A stretch of 56,911 nucleotides of DNA from Steroidobacteraceae bacterium. GTDB taxonomy: Bacteria > Pseudomonadota > Gammaproteobacteria > Steroidobacterales > Steroidobacteraceae. The notes beneath the pieces are model-generated. The model was given only the letters and a program-made list of their open reading frames with translations. It was not told the DNA's origin and did not search any database. The stretch covers positions 1 through 56,911 of the forward strand of contig JALORP010000035.1 of NCBI GenBank assembly GCA_025458865.1, given 5' to 3'. Positions 20,500 to 29,319 of the stretch are shown here, piece after piece (within the stretch, counting starts at the first letter, position 1; every line of letters starts with the position of its first letter). The position numbers and the translations under genes are program-made.

Positions 20500-21018
20500 A
20501 TGCAGCGCCTGCCCCCAAGCCGATGCCGAAACCACGCCGGATCGGCGTCGGCCGCGCTGCTTGCCGTGGCCCTGGCCGGTGGCTGCGGCGGCGACGCCAG
20601 GCAGCCTGCCGCCGCTGCTCCCGCGCCCGCCCCGCCGGGCGCCAATGCCACCCTTCCCCTGCCTCTCGGATTTTACGTCGGCAGCGACACGCCCTGCGGC
20701 GAGGCCTCGAACGCCACGCTGGCGCTGCTGCACCGCGAAGGCTTGAACGGCGCCCGGGAGTTCTGCCGCTTCGCCACCCTCGAGCGCACAGGCCCGGACA
20801 CCTTTCGCGCGACAGAGAGCTGCTCGGCGACCGGCACCGGCGAGGAGTGGTCGATCGCCGTTGAATGGGAGATCCTCGGCCCGACGGCTTTCCGGCGCAC
20901 GAGCGAGGAAGGGTGGGTGTCCGAGTTCCGGTTCTGCGAGCAGGCGAGTCTGCCCGAGCCCTGGCGCGACAACGACATCTCGGAATTGACGGGCCAGGCG
21001 GCCAGGGTCGGCGCGTAG
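20500..21018 (+). CDS. Hypothetical lipoprotein
   Basis: 172-residue predicted lipoprotein of unknown function. A basic N-terminus, hydrophobic stretch and lipobox ALAGGC indicate lipidation near Cys29. The mature part begins with a Pro/Ala linker and then a compact domain (GFYVGSDTPCGEASNATL...) with several cysteines (about residues 69, 88, 107, 143) that could form disulfides. Divergent from the LuxR-type regulator gene with only 38 bp between the starts, so it is a plausible target of that regulator. No family name recognised. Confidence 0.65.
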   Translation: MQRLPPSRCRNHAGSASAALLAVALAGGCGGDARQPAAAAPAPAPPGANATLPLPLGFYVGSDTPCGEASNATLALLHREGLNGAREFCRFATLERTGPDTFRATESCSATGTGEEWSIAVEWEILGPTAFRRTSEEGWVSEFRFCEQASLPEPWRDNDISELTGQAARVGA

Positions 21019-21154
21019 CCCTCCAACCGGGCGGTTCAGCCGCGCAGCGGCGCCACCCCGGCGGGCCGCAGCATGCCGGCCACGCCGCGGCGGTCGCGAA
21101 GCTCGAGGACGACGACGCCCGGCGGCTCGATCGAGAAGCCGGTGCGCAGCAGCG

Positions 21155-21259
21155 TCAGCCGCGTGAATCCCGCTTCGCGCGCTTCTCCGCGCGCTTCTCC
21201 TTGAGCGACTTCGCGGGCTTCTTCCTGTCTTCCTTCTTCTTGTCGAGTCCCTTGCTCAT
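21155..21259 (-). CDS. Small highly basic protein (34 aa)
   Basis: A 34-residue reading frame beginning MSKGLDKKKEDRKKPAKSLK and ending KRAKRDSRG. It has an excellent ribosome binding site (TGGAGG, 9 nt before the ATG) and its Lys/Arg/Glu-rich sequence resembles small conserved hypothetical proteins of proteobacteria that start MSKG and contain a KKP-K-SLKEKRA core. About 15 of 34 residues are Lys or Arg, which suggests RNA or ribosome association, though that is only a guess. The DNA immediately downstream stays open in another frame (to 21036, ending LRPAGVAPLRG), which may be chance or a frameshifted extension. Confidence 0.6.
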   Translation of the reverse strand: MSKGLDKKKEDRKKPAKSLKEKRAEKRAKRDSRG

Positions 21260-21328
21260 GTGCGTCCAGCCTCCAGGTGAGGATGCGTCGCGCATCCACG
21301 CCGGATCATGCCAGAACGCCGCGCGGGA

Positions 21329-23509
21329 TCAGAACCGCATCGTGAACCCGCCCTGCACCAGCCGCGGGCTGCCCGGGACCAGGCCGCGGGTCATGTCCAC
21401 GACGTAGTCCTCGTCGGCCATGTTCTTGACCGTGGCGTAGAGGTCGAGCTTTTCGGTCAGGTACAGGTTCACGGTCGCGTTCCAGACGAGGTGGTCTTCG
21501 ATCAGGCCGCGCTGGCCGTTGGCCGTGACCGGCACCGTGTTGAGGTCGTCGGTGAACATCTCGTCGGTGTAGACGCCCTCGACCTGGACGCGCCACTGGC
21601 CGCCGGCGAGGCCGAGCGTCAGGCTGCCGGTGTTCTCGGCGGCATAGGGCAGGCGGTTGCCGGTGACGCTCACCGAGGGATTCACCGACGAGAACCGCGT
21701 GCCTCGGTACTCGGCGTCGGCGAGGTAGGTCCACGCGAAGCGGACGTAGCCGGCGAGGCCGTTGTCGAAGGGGTAGTCGGCCTCGGCAAGCGCCTCGAGG
21801 CCCTGGTGCAGCGTCTCGCCGGCGCTGGTCAGGGTCGCGCCCGAGCCGCCGGCGACGCTCGCCGGCACGATCTGGTTCTCGAAGTCCATGCGGAAGGCGG
21901 TGAGCTCGAGCGACACGCCGGCCCAGGGCTCGGCGCGCACGCCGAGCTCGTAGTTCCACGAGAGCTCCGCGTCGAGGTCCACGCTGCCGCCGGTCGGCGT
22001 GATGATGTCCTCCACGCGCGGTGGCGCGAAGCCGCGGTGCGCGCCGGCGAAGACGTTCACGGTGTCGGTGGCCTGCCAGACGGCGCCGATGCCGGGGATC
22101 CACTCGTCCAGGTCGGTGGTGCCGCGCGTGCCGTTCAGGTAGTTCACGCGCTCGTAGTCGATCTGCTCGTAGCGGATGCCGGGGGTGACGGTGAAGTCGC
22201 CCCTGGTGAACGAGACCTGCACGAAGCCCGAAACGGCGTCCGTGTAGCGATCCTGGTCCTCGCGGATGCCGCCGTTGACGCCGGTGCCGGGCGTGCGCGC
22301 GGTCGGCGTGTCGCCGTTCACCTGCAGGCGGTACTGCTCCTCCTCGTGGTAGCGCAGGCCGGTGGAGACCTCGGTGTCGAGGCCCAGCCAGTTGCCGCGG
22401 ACGTTGAGCCGCGGCTCGATGCCATAGGTCTTGTACTGGCGCAGGCGACCCTCGTTGCCGCAGGTGGTGTTCAGGTTCGCCATGCCGCCGCAGGCGGGGT
22501 CGGAGGCGTCGTTCGGGCGCTGGCCCGAGTTCGAGGACTGCCGCCACCAGTCGCGGTTGAAGTAGCTGTAGTAGAGCGACGTCGTCAGCTCCACCTGCGA
22601 CGACGGCGTCCACGCGTGCGTGAGCGACGTGCCCCAGCGGTAGAGGTCGAAGTCGTCGTTCACGAAGGGGTTCTGGCGCAGGTCTTCCTCGTACTCGGCG
22701 AGCGTCAGCCCCGAGTAGGTGATGTCGGAATCCTCCAGGAGGTAGCTGCCCTTCAGCGTCAGCGCGTGCTGCTCGTTGATGGAGTACGTGAGCTTGCCGC
22801 TGACGTCCGTCAGGTCCAGGTTGATGTTGTCGCGCGAGCCCTGCGACTCCTTCTTGGTCGCGGAGAGCAGCCAGCCGGCGGCGCCGACCGTGTCGCCGAC
22901 GTCGCCGTGGATCTCGCGGAAGTCGCGGTTGCCGCCGGAGACGGTCAGCCGCCCCGAGAGGTCCTCCGGCGGACGGGGCGTGATGTAGTTGATCACGCCG
23001 CCGATGGTCTGCGGGCCGAAGGCAACCTGGCCGGCGCCCTTCAGCACTTCGATGCGCTCGAAGCGCTCCACCGGCGGGTGATAGTAGGTGGCGTTGTCGC
23101 CATAGGGCGCGTAGGCCAGCGGCACGCCGTCCTCGAGGAGCAGGACCTTGGTGGACCGCGTCGGGTTCAGGCCGCGGATGCCGATGTTCGGCCGCAGGCC
23201 CATGCCCTCCTCGTCGCGCGCGTAGACGCCCGGCACCTTGCGCAGGGCCTCGTTGATGGTGAACACGCGCGCGTTCTCGAGCAGGTCGCGGTCGAGGATC
23301 TCGCCGGAGCCGGCGATCTTGTCGAGGTTCTCGCGGGTGCCGATGACCACCACCTCGGCCAGCGTGCGGGCGGCGCCGAGCTCGGGAGAGGTAGTGGTGG
23401 CGGCGGCGTCGTCGGCGACCGGGGCGGGATCCGGGCTGTCGGCCCGGGCGGCGGAGGTGGCGAGGATCGTGCAGACGGCAGCGGCGAGCAGCCGGCGATG
23501 AGTGGACAT
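21329..23509 (-). CDS. TonB-dependent outer-membrane receptor, FecA-like
   Basis: 726-residue outer-membrane receptor for a ferric chelate. Signal peptide at about residues 1-24; a TonB-box-like LAEVVVIG segment; plug domain from about residue 55 to 190 (GIRGLNPTRSTKVLLLEDG, RIEVLKGAGQVAFGPQTIGG); then a 22-strand barrel ending in a terminal aromatic (FTMRF) as the family requires. Overall layout resembles FecA/ferric-dicitrate receptors, but no fecR/fecI genes are adjacent. The ATG at 23509 has GGGGAG 4 nt upstream. A Fur box lies 51 bp upstream of the start. Confidence 0.9.
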   Translation of the reverse strand: MSTHRRLLAAAVCTILATSAARADSPDPAPVADDAAATTTSPELGAARTLAEVVVIGTRENLDKIAGSGEILDRDLLENARVFTINEALRKVPGVYARDEEGMGLRPNIGIRGLNPTRSTKVLLLEDGVPLAYAPYGDNATYYHPPVERFERIEVLKGAGQVAFGPQTIGGVINYITPRPPEDLSGRLTVSGGNRDFREIHGDVGDTVGAAGWLLSATKKESQGSRDNINLDLTDVSGKLTYSINEQHALTLKGSYLLEDSDITYSGLTLAEYEEDLRQNPFVNDDFDLYRWGTSLTHAWTPSSQVELTTSLYYSYFNRDWWRQSSNSGQRPNDASDPACGGMANLNTTCGNEGRLRQYKTYGIEPRLNVRGNWLGLDTEVSTGLRYHEEEQYRLQVNGDTPTARTPGTGVNGGIREDQDRYTDAVSGFVQVSFTRGDFTVTPGIRYEQIDYERVNYLNGTRGTTDLDEWIPGIGAVWQATDTVNVFAGAHRGFAPPRVEDIITPTGGSVDLDAELSWNYELGVRAEPWAGVSLELTAFRMDFENQIVPASVAGGSGATLTSAGETLHQGLEALAEADYPFDNGLAGYVRFAWTYLADAEYRGTRFSSVNPSVSVTGNRLPYAAENTGSLTLGLAGGQWRVQVEGVYTDEMFTDDLNTVPVTANGQRGLIEDHLVWNATVNLYLTEKLDLYATVKNMADEDYVVDMTRGLVPGSPRLVQGGFTMRF

Positions 23510-23559
23510 ACAACTCCCCAAGGTTGGCGGCGGCAGGATAGGGCCGTCGGCCTTGGGAA

Positions 23560-23578
23560 GTCAATGAGAATCATTCTT
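23560..23578 (-). promoter_or_regulatory. Fur box upstream of the TonB receptor
   Basis: GTCAATGAGAATCATTCTT (plus strand) matches the 19-bp Fur consensus at 14 positions, including the AATGA-AATCATT core. AT-rich DNA continues to about 23597, unusual in this GC-rich window and consistent with a promoter. Repression under iron-replete conditions is expected. Confidence 0.8.
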
Positions 23579-23778
23579 ATTCGTATTATTACTTATCGAT
23601 GACCTAGGGCATCCCAATGGGCTCAGGCACGGCCACCGCTGGCCGGCCGTCGCCCCTGCCGCCGCCGCCTCCTGCAATCCCGGGCCAAGGTCGCGATACG
23701 CGGAAAAACCACTGCCGACCCGCGGGGTCAGTCTGCTAGCGTAGCGACCAACGGATGCTGTTCATTCCGGAGTGACTC

Positions 23779-26700
23779 ATGTCGACCTCCAGCGCAACGT
23801 CGCGTCCTGCGGCGGGGGAATCTGTTGCGGTCACGCCGGGGCCGGCACTCGCCAACCCCCTGCGCACGCGCGCCGCCTGGGACTCCGCGCGCGAGGCCTG
23901 TCGCGGCGATCCCGGCGCCTACCACGGCGCCATCGCGAAGCGCGAGATCCACTGGTTCGACGCCTCGCTCGGCGCCCAGGGCGCGTGGATCCGCTACGAC
24001 GATGCCGCGCGCGCGTGGACCGGCTTCGATGCCGCCAGCGGGGCCGCGGTCCGCGCGCCCTACGCCGAGCCGCACGAGCCCTGGGCGCGGGCCTTCGACG
24101 ATTCCGAGGCGCCGTTCTACCGCTGGTTCGGCGGCGGGCTCACCAACGCCTGCTTCAACGAGATCGACCGCCACGTGCTCGCCGGCCACGGCGAGGAGGC
24201 GGCGATCATCTTCGAGGGCGACCGCTGGGACCAGTCGCTCGACGGCGGCCGCGGCGGGCCGGTCGTGTCCTACGCCATCAGTCGCAAGCGCCTGCTGCTC
24301 GAGACGGCGAAGTGCGCGCTGGCGCTGCGGCAGCTCGGCCTCGCCGCGGGCGACCGCGTCGCGATCAACATGCCGAACATCCCCGAGCAGGTGTTCTGGA
24401 CGGAAGCCTGCAAGCGCCTCGGCATCGTCTACACGCCGGTGTTCGGCGGCTTCTCCGACAAGACGCTCTCGGACCGCATCCACGACGCGGGCGCGCGCAT
24501 CGTGATCACCGCCGACGGTGGCCTGCGCAACGCGCAGGTCGTGCCGTTCAAGGAGGTCTACACCGACCCGGCGCTCGACGGCTACGTGCCGGCCGAGGTC
24601 GCCGTCGCGCGCGTCGCGGCAGCGCTCGAGGACCTGGCGCGCGAGGGCCTCGAGCTCCCGGCCGGCGCGGCGAACGACATCCTCGCGGCCGCGCGCAAGG
24701 CGGTCGCGGGCGAGATCACCCTCGACCGCTCCGACGTCATGCGCGGCATCGGCGGCGCGCTCGAGGCAATCCCGGGCCTGCCGCCGGCGGATGCGAGCCG
24801 CATCCGCACGGCCATCGCCTCCGCGCTCGTCACCACGCCGCCGCGCGTGGAGGCGGTCGTCGTCGTGCGCCACACCGGCCAGGCCGACCTGTCCTGGCGC
24901 GTCGAGCGCGACCGCTGGGCCCACGAGCTGACCGACGCCGCGCTCGCCGAAATCCACGCGCGCGCCCGCGCGGCCGGCGCGCGGCTGCCGGAGGCGGACA
25001 GCGCCACGGCCCGGGCGCTTGCCGACGACCTGCTCGCCCTGCCGGATGCCGAGTTCGTGGCGGCCGTCTGGGCGAGCTGCCCGCCGGTGCCGCTCGATGC
25101 CGAGTTCCCCCTCTTCTTCATCTACACCTCCGGCTCCACCGGCAAGCCCAAGGGTGTGGTGCACGTGCACGGCGGCTACGTCGCCGGCGTGGCGCACTCG
25201 ATGAAGGTCGCCTTCGACGCCATGGCCGGCGACGTGATCTACGTGGTCGCCGACCCGGGCTGGATCACCGGCCAGAGCTACATGATCTGCGGCGCGCTCG
25301 CCGCGCGCGTGACCACCGTCATCGCCGAGGGCGCGCCCGTGTTCCCGAGCGCGGGGCGCTTCGCGAGCATCATCGAGCGCTACGGCGTCAAGATCTTCAA
25401 GGCCGGCGTGACCTTCCTCAAGACCGTCATGACCGACCCGCAGAACGTCGCCGACGTGCGCGAGTACTCGATGGCTTCGCTGCGCGTCGCGACCTTCTGC
25501 GCCGAGCCGACATCGCCCGCCGTGCAGCATTTCGGCATGGAACTCGTCACGCCCTGGTACATCAACTCCTACTGGGCGACCGAGCACGGCGGCATCGTCT
25601 GGACGCACTTCTTCGGCAACGGCGATTTCCCGCTGCGGGCCGATGCGCACACCTACCCGCTGCCCTGGGTGCTCGGCGAGGTGTGGGTGCCCGACAGCGA
25701 GCCCGACGCCTCCGGCCGCGTCGTGCCGCGCGTCGCCGCGGTGGGCGAGAAGGGCGAGATCGTCATCGAGTCGCCGTATCCCTACCTCTGCCGCACCATC
25801 TGGGGCGACGCGGCGAGCTTCCGCGTCGACGGCAGCCGCGTCGCGGCCGGCTGGAAGGGCGATTTCGAGCGCTACGCGAAGACCTACTGGACCCGCTGGG
25901 AGGGCCGGCTCGCCTACACGCAGGGCGACTTCGCGGTGAAGTACGACGACGGCGGCTACTCGCTGCACGGCCGCTCCGACGACGTGATCAACGTCTCCGG
26001 CCACCGCCTCGGCACCGAGGAGATCGAAGGCGCGATCCTCAGGGACAAGCAGCTCTACCCCGACTCGCCCGTGGGCAACGTGGTGGTCGTCGGCGCGCCG
26101 CACGCGCAGAAGGGCCTCACGCCGCTCGCCTTCGTGAAGCCCGCGCCGGGCAGGCGCCTGACGAGCGACGACCGCCGCCGCCTCATCGAGCTGGTGCGCC
26201 AGGAGAAGGGCGCGACCGCGGTGCCCGAGGACTTCATCGAGGTCGCGCAGTTCCCCGAGACTCGCAGCGGCAAGTACATGCGCCGCATGGTGCGCGCGCT
26301 GGTCGAGGGCGCCGACGTCGGCGACACCTCGACGCTCAGGAACCCCGAGTCCATCCCGCAGCTCGAGAAGGCCATCGCCGAATGGCTGGCCCGCCAGAAG
26401 GTCGCCGACGAGCAGCGCATCTTCGAGGACTACCGCTACTTCCGCATCCAGTACCACGCGCTGGCGCCGGGGCAGCGCGTCGCGCTCGTCACCGTCAGCA
26501 ACCCGCCGGTCAACGCGCTGAACGAGCGCTCCCTCGACGAGCTCAACATCGTCGTGGACCACCTCGCGCGGCGCGAGGACGTGAAGGCGGTGGTCTTCAC
26601 CGGCGCGGGCTCGGCCTCGTTCGTCGCCGGCGCGGACATCCGCCAGCTGCTCGAGGACGTCCACAGCCTCGACGAGGCGCTGCCGCTGCCGAACAACGCG

Positions 26701-29319
26701 CACCTCGCCTTCCGCAAGATCGAGGCGATGGACAAGCCGGCGATCGCGGCGATCAACGGCGTGGCCCTCGGCGGCGGCATGGAGTTCGCGATGGCCTGCC
26801 ACCTGCGCCTCGCCGAGCCCACCGCCACCTTCGGCCAGCCGGAAGTACGCCTGAACCTCCTGCCGGGCTACGGCGGCACGCAGCGCCTGCCGCGGCTGCT
26901 GGCGGCCGCGGGCCATTCGCAGCCGCTGGTGCGGGCGCTCGAGTTCGTGCTGGGAGGCCGGACTTACACCGCCGACGAGGTGCAGGCCGACGGCCTGCTG
27001 CACGGCGTGGCGACCGACGCCGAGGACGTGGTCTCCCTGGCGCTGCGGCTCGCCGCCGACTACGTCCGCCACCCGAAGGGCGACGGCGTGGTCGCGCAGG
27101 GTTTCGCCGCGCGCCGGGCGCTCGCCGCCGCGTGGCGCGGGCCGGGCGAGGGCGCCTTCGAGGCGGCGCTCGCCGATCCCGAGGCGAAGCGCCTGCTCGC
27201 GCAGGCGGAGCAGGTCGGTCGCGCGGCGACCGCCGCGCGCATCCTCGATGCGCTGAGGACCGGCTGGACGCAGGGCGTGGCCGCGGGCCTCGAGCGCGAG
27301 GCGCGCCTGTTCGCCGAGGCGATCGTCGACCCGGACGGCGGCAAGGCCGGCATCCAGGCCTTCTTCGACAAGCGGAGCGCGCCGCTGCCGACGCGCCGGC
27401 GCGAGGCTCTCGCGCCGGCCGCGCTCGAGGCAAAGGGCGAGCTGCTGCCGGTCGGCGCGCCTTTCTGGCCGGGCTTCACGCCCATCCCGAAGTGGCAGTA
27501 CGGGCACGCGGTGGTGCGCCACCCGGCGACCGGCGCGCCGGACCACGGCCTGCCGAAGGACGTCGAGCGCGAGATCGTGGTGCCGGTGGACGAGCCGGGC
27601 CCGAACGAGGCGCTCGTCTACGTCCTCACCTCCGAGGTCAACTTCAACGACATCTGGGCGATCACGGGCATCCCGGTCTCGCCCTTCGACAACCACGACC
27701 TCGACTGGCAGGTGACGGGCTCCGGCGGCGCGGGCCTCGTCGCGGCGCTCGGCAGCGAGCTGAAGCGCGAGGGCCGGCTCAGGCTCGGCGACCTCGTCAC
27801 CATCTACAGCGGCCAGAGCGACCTGCTCTCGCCCTACGCCGGCCAGGACCCGATGTACGCCGGCTTCAACATCCAGGGCTACCAGACCGATACCGGCAGC
27901 CACCAGCAGTTCCTGCGCGTGCAGGGCCCGCAGCTGCACCCGCTGCCGCCCGACCTCACGCTCGAGCAGGCCGGCTCCTACGTGCTGAACCTCGGCACCA
28001 TCACCCGCGCGCTGTTCACCACGCTCGCGATCGAGCCGCGGCGCACGATCTTCGTCGAGGGCGCGGCGACCGGCACGGGCCTCGAGGCGCTGAAGGGCGC
28101 GGCGAAGAGCGGGCTTGCCGCGGTCGGCCTCGTCTCGAGCCCGGCGCGCGCCGAATTCGTCAAGACCCAGGGCGCGGTCGGCGCGATCGACCGCAAGGAT
28201 CCGCGCTGGGCGAAGGCCTTCACGCCGGTCCCCGCCGGTCCCGAGGCCATCGCCGCCTGGGTGAAGGCCGGCGAGCCCATCCTCGAGGCCTTCCGGGCGC
28301 AGGCGGGCGGCCGGCTCGCCGACTACGCGGTGTCGCACGCGGGCCAGGAGTCCTTCCCGCGTTCCTTCCAGCTTCTCGCCGAGGGCGGAGCGCTCACCTT
28401 CTACGGCGCCACGAGCGGCTACTGGTTCTCCTTCGTCGGCAAGCCCGGCAGCGCATCGCCCGAGGAGATGCTGCGCCGCGCGCGGCTGACGGGCGGCGAG
28501 GCGGTGCTGCTCTACTACGGCGTGGGCGAGGCCGGACGCGGCGGTGGCGCGGGCGGCCTGCTCGACCCGGTGGGACTCGAGGCCATCGAGGCCGTGCGCG
28601 CCATGGGCGCGCGGCTCGTCGTGGCCACGGCCACCGATGCGCAGCGCGAGTTCGTCCAGTCGCTCGGCTTCGGCGACGCCGTGCGCGGCGTGGTCTCGCT
28701 CGAGGACCTCAAGCGCCGCGAGGGCGCGGACTTCGAGTGGCCGGATGCACTGCCCGCGATGCCGGACGCGAAGAGCGAGACCGAGGCCTTCAAGGAGGCC
28801 GTGCGCCGCTACCAGGACCGGACGATGAAGCCCTTCGGCGGCGCGATCGGCCGCTACCTGCGCTCGGCGGACAACCCGCGCGGGTACCCTGACCTCGTCA
28901 TCGAGCGCGCCGGCCACGACGCGCTCGCCGCGAGCACCTCGCTCGTGAAACCACACACCGGCCGGGTCGTGTACTGCGAGGATCTCGAGGGCCGGCGCTA
29001 CACGTTCTACGCGCCGCAGGTGTGGATGCGACAGCGCCGGATCCTCATGCCGACCGCCACCATCAAGGGCACGCACCTGTGCAACGCCTTCGAGGTGACG
29101 CGCATGAACGACATGATCGCGGCGGGCCAGCTCGAGGTCTCGCCGCCGACGGTCGTGCCGTGGAAGGAGCTGCCGGCCGCGCACCAGTCCATGTGGGACA
29201 ACACCCACGCCGGCGCCAACTACGTGCTGAACCACGCGCTGCCCCGCACGGGGCTCAAGAGCCGTGACGAGCTTTTCCAGGAATGGGCCGCCCGCAGCGA
29301 CGGAGAAGGGACGCCATGA
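23779..29319 (+). CDS. pcs: Propionyl-CoA synthase, trifunctional (3-hydroxypropionate pathway)
   Basis: 1846-residue fusion enzyme converting 3-hydroxypropionate, CoA, ATP and NADPH to propionyl-CoA. Domain 1 (about 40-880) is an acyl-CoA synthetase with YTSGSTGKPKG at 449-459 and the adenylation Lys832 in TRSGKYMRR. Domain 2 (about 887-1150) is an enoyl-CoA hydratase with both catalytic glutamates, Glu1002 in GGGMEFAMAC and Glu1022 in GQPEVRLNLLPG. Domain 3 (about 1230-1846) is a medium-chain reductase (acryloyl-CoA reductase) with GAATGTGLEA near 1430. Length and order match Chloroflexus propionyl-CoA synthase (about 1820 aa), in which the acryloyl-CoA intermediate is kept inside the enzyme. 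RBS CGGAG precedes the ATG. It overlaps mcr by 4 bp, so the two are co-translated. The reading frame is intact. Confidence 0.95.
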   Translation: MSTSSATSRPAAGESVAVTPGPALANPLRTRAAWDSAREACRGDPGAYHGAIAKREIHWFDASLGAQGAWIRYDDAARAWTGFDAASGAAVRAPYAEPHEPWARAFDDSEAPFYRWFGGGLTNACFNEIDRHVLAGHGEEAAIIFEGDRWDQSLDGGRGGPVVSYAISRKRLLLETAKCALALRQLGLAAGDRVAINMPNIPEQVFWTEACKRLGIVYTPVFGGFSDKTLSDRIHDAGARIVITADGGLRNAQVVPFKEVYTDPALDGYVPAEVAVARVAAALEDLAREGLELPAGAANDILAAARKAVAGEITLDRSDVMRGIGGALEAIPGLPPADASRIRTAIASALVTTPPRVEAVVVVRHTGQADLSWRVERDRWAHELTDAALAEIHARARAAGARLPEADSATARALADDLLALPDAEFVAAVWASCPPVPLDAEFPLFFIYTSGSTGKPKGVVHVHGGYVAGVAHSMKVAFDAMAGDVIYVVADPGWITGQSYMICGALAARVTTVIAEGAPVFPSAGRFASIIERYGVKIFKAGVTFLKTVMTDPQNVADVREYSMASLRVATFCAEPTSPAVQHFGMELVTPWYINSYWATEHGGIVWTHFFGNGDFPLRADAHTYPLPWVLGEVWVPDSEPDASGRVVPRVAAVGEKGEIVIESPYPYLCRTIWGDAASFRVDGSRVAAGWKGDFERYAKTYWTRWEGRLAYTQGDFAVKYDDGGYSLHGRSDDVINVSGHRLGTEEIEGAILRDKQLYPDSPVGNVVVVGAPHAQKGLTPLAFVKPAPGRRLTSDDRRRLIELVRQEKGATAVPEDFIEVAQFPETRSGKYMRRMVRALVEGADVGDTSTLRNPESIPQLEKAIAEWLARQKVADEQRIFEDYRYFRIQYHALAPGQRVALVTVSNPPVNALNERSLDELNIVVDHLARREDVKAVVFTGAGSASFVAGADIRQLLEDVHSLDEALPLPNNAHLAFRKIEAMDKPAIAAINGVALGGGMEFAMACHLRLAEPTATFGQPEVRLNLLPGYGGTQRLPRLLAAAGHSQPLVRALEFVLGGRTYTADEVQADGLLHGVATDAEDVVSLALRLAADYVRHPKGDGVVAQGFAARRALAAAWRGPGEGAFEAALADPEAKRLLAQAEQVGRAATAARILDALRTGWTQGVAAGLEREARLFAEAIVDPDGGKAGIQAFFDKRSAPLPTRRREALAPAALEAKGELLPVGAPFWPGFTPIPKWQYGHAVVRHPATGAPDHGLPKDVEREIVVPVDEPGPNEALVYVLTSEVNFNDIWAITGIPVSPFDNHDLDWQVTGSGGAGLVAALGSELKREGRLRLGDLVTIYSGQSDLLSPYAGQDPMYAGFNIQGYQTDTGSHQQFLRVQGPQLHPLPPDLTLEQAGSYVLNLGTITRALFTTLAIEPRRTIFVEGAATGTGLEALKGAAKSGLAAVGLVSSPARAEFVKTQGAVGAIDRKDPRWAKAFTPVPAGPEAIAAWVKAGEPILEAFRAQAGGRLADYAVSHAGQESFPRSFQLLAEGGALTFYGATSGYWFSFVGKPGSASPEEMLRRARLTGGEAVLLYYGVGEAGRGGGAGGLLDPVGLEAIEAVRAMGARLVVATATDAQREFVQSLGFGDAVRGVVSLEDLKRREGADFEWPDALPAMPDAKSETEAFKEAVRRYQDRTMKPFGGAIGRYLRSADNPRGYPDLVIERAGHDALAASTSLVKPHTGRVVYCEDLEGRRYTFYAPQVWMRQRRILMPTATIKGTHLCNAFEVTRMNDMIAAGQLEVSPPTVVPWKELPAAHQSMWDNTHAGANYVLNHALPRTGLKSRDELFQEWAARSDGEGTP

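Noticed and set aside
23728..29235. Open frame of 1835 codons opposite pcs
   Set aside because: Antisense shadow of pcs: rich in His, Arg, Val and Ala without any domain pattern.
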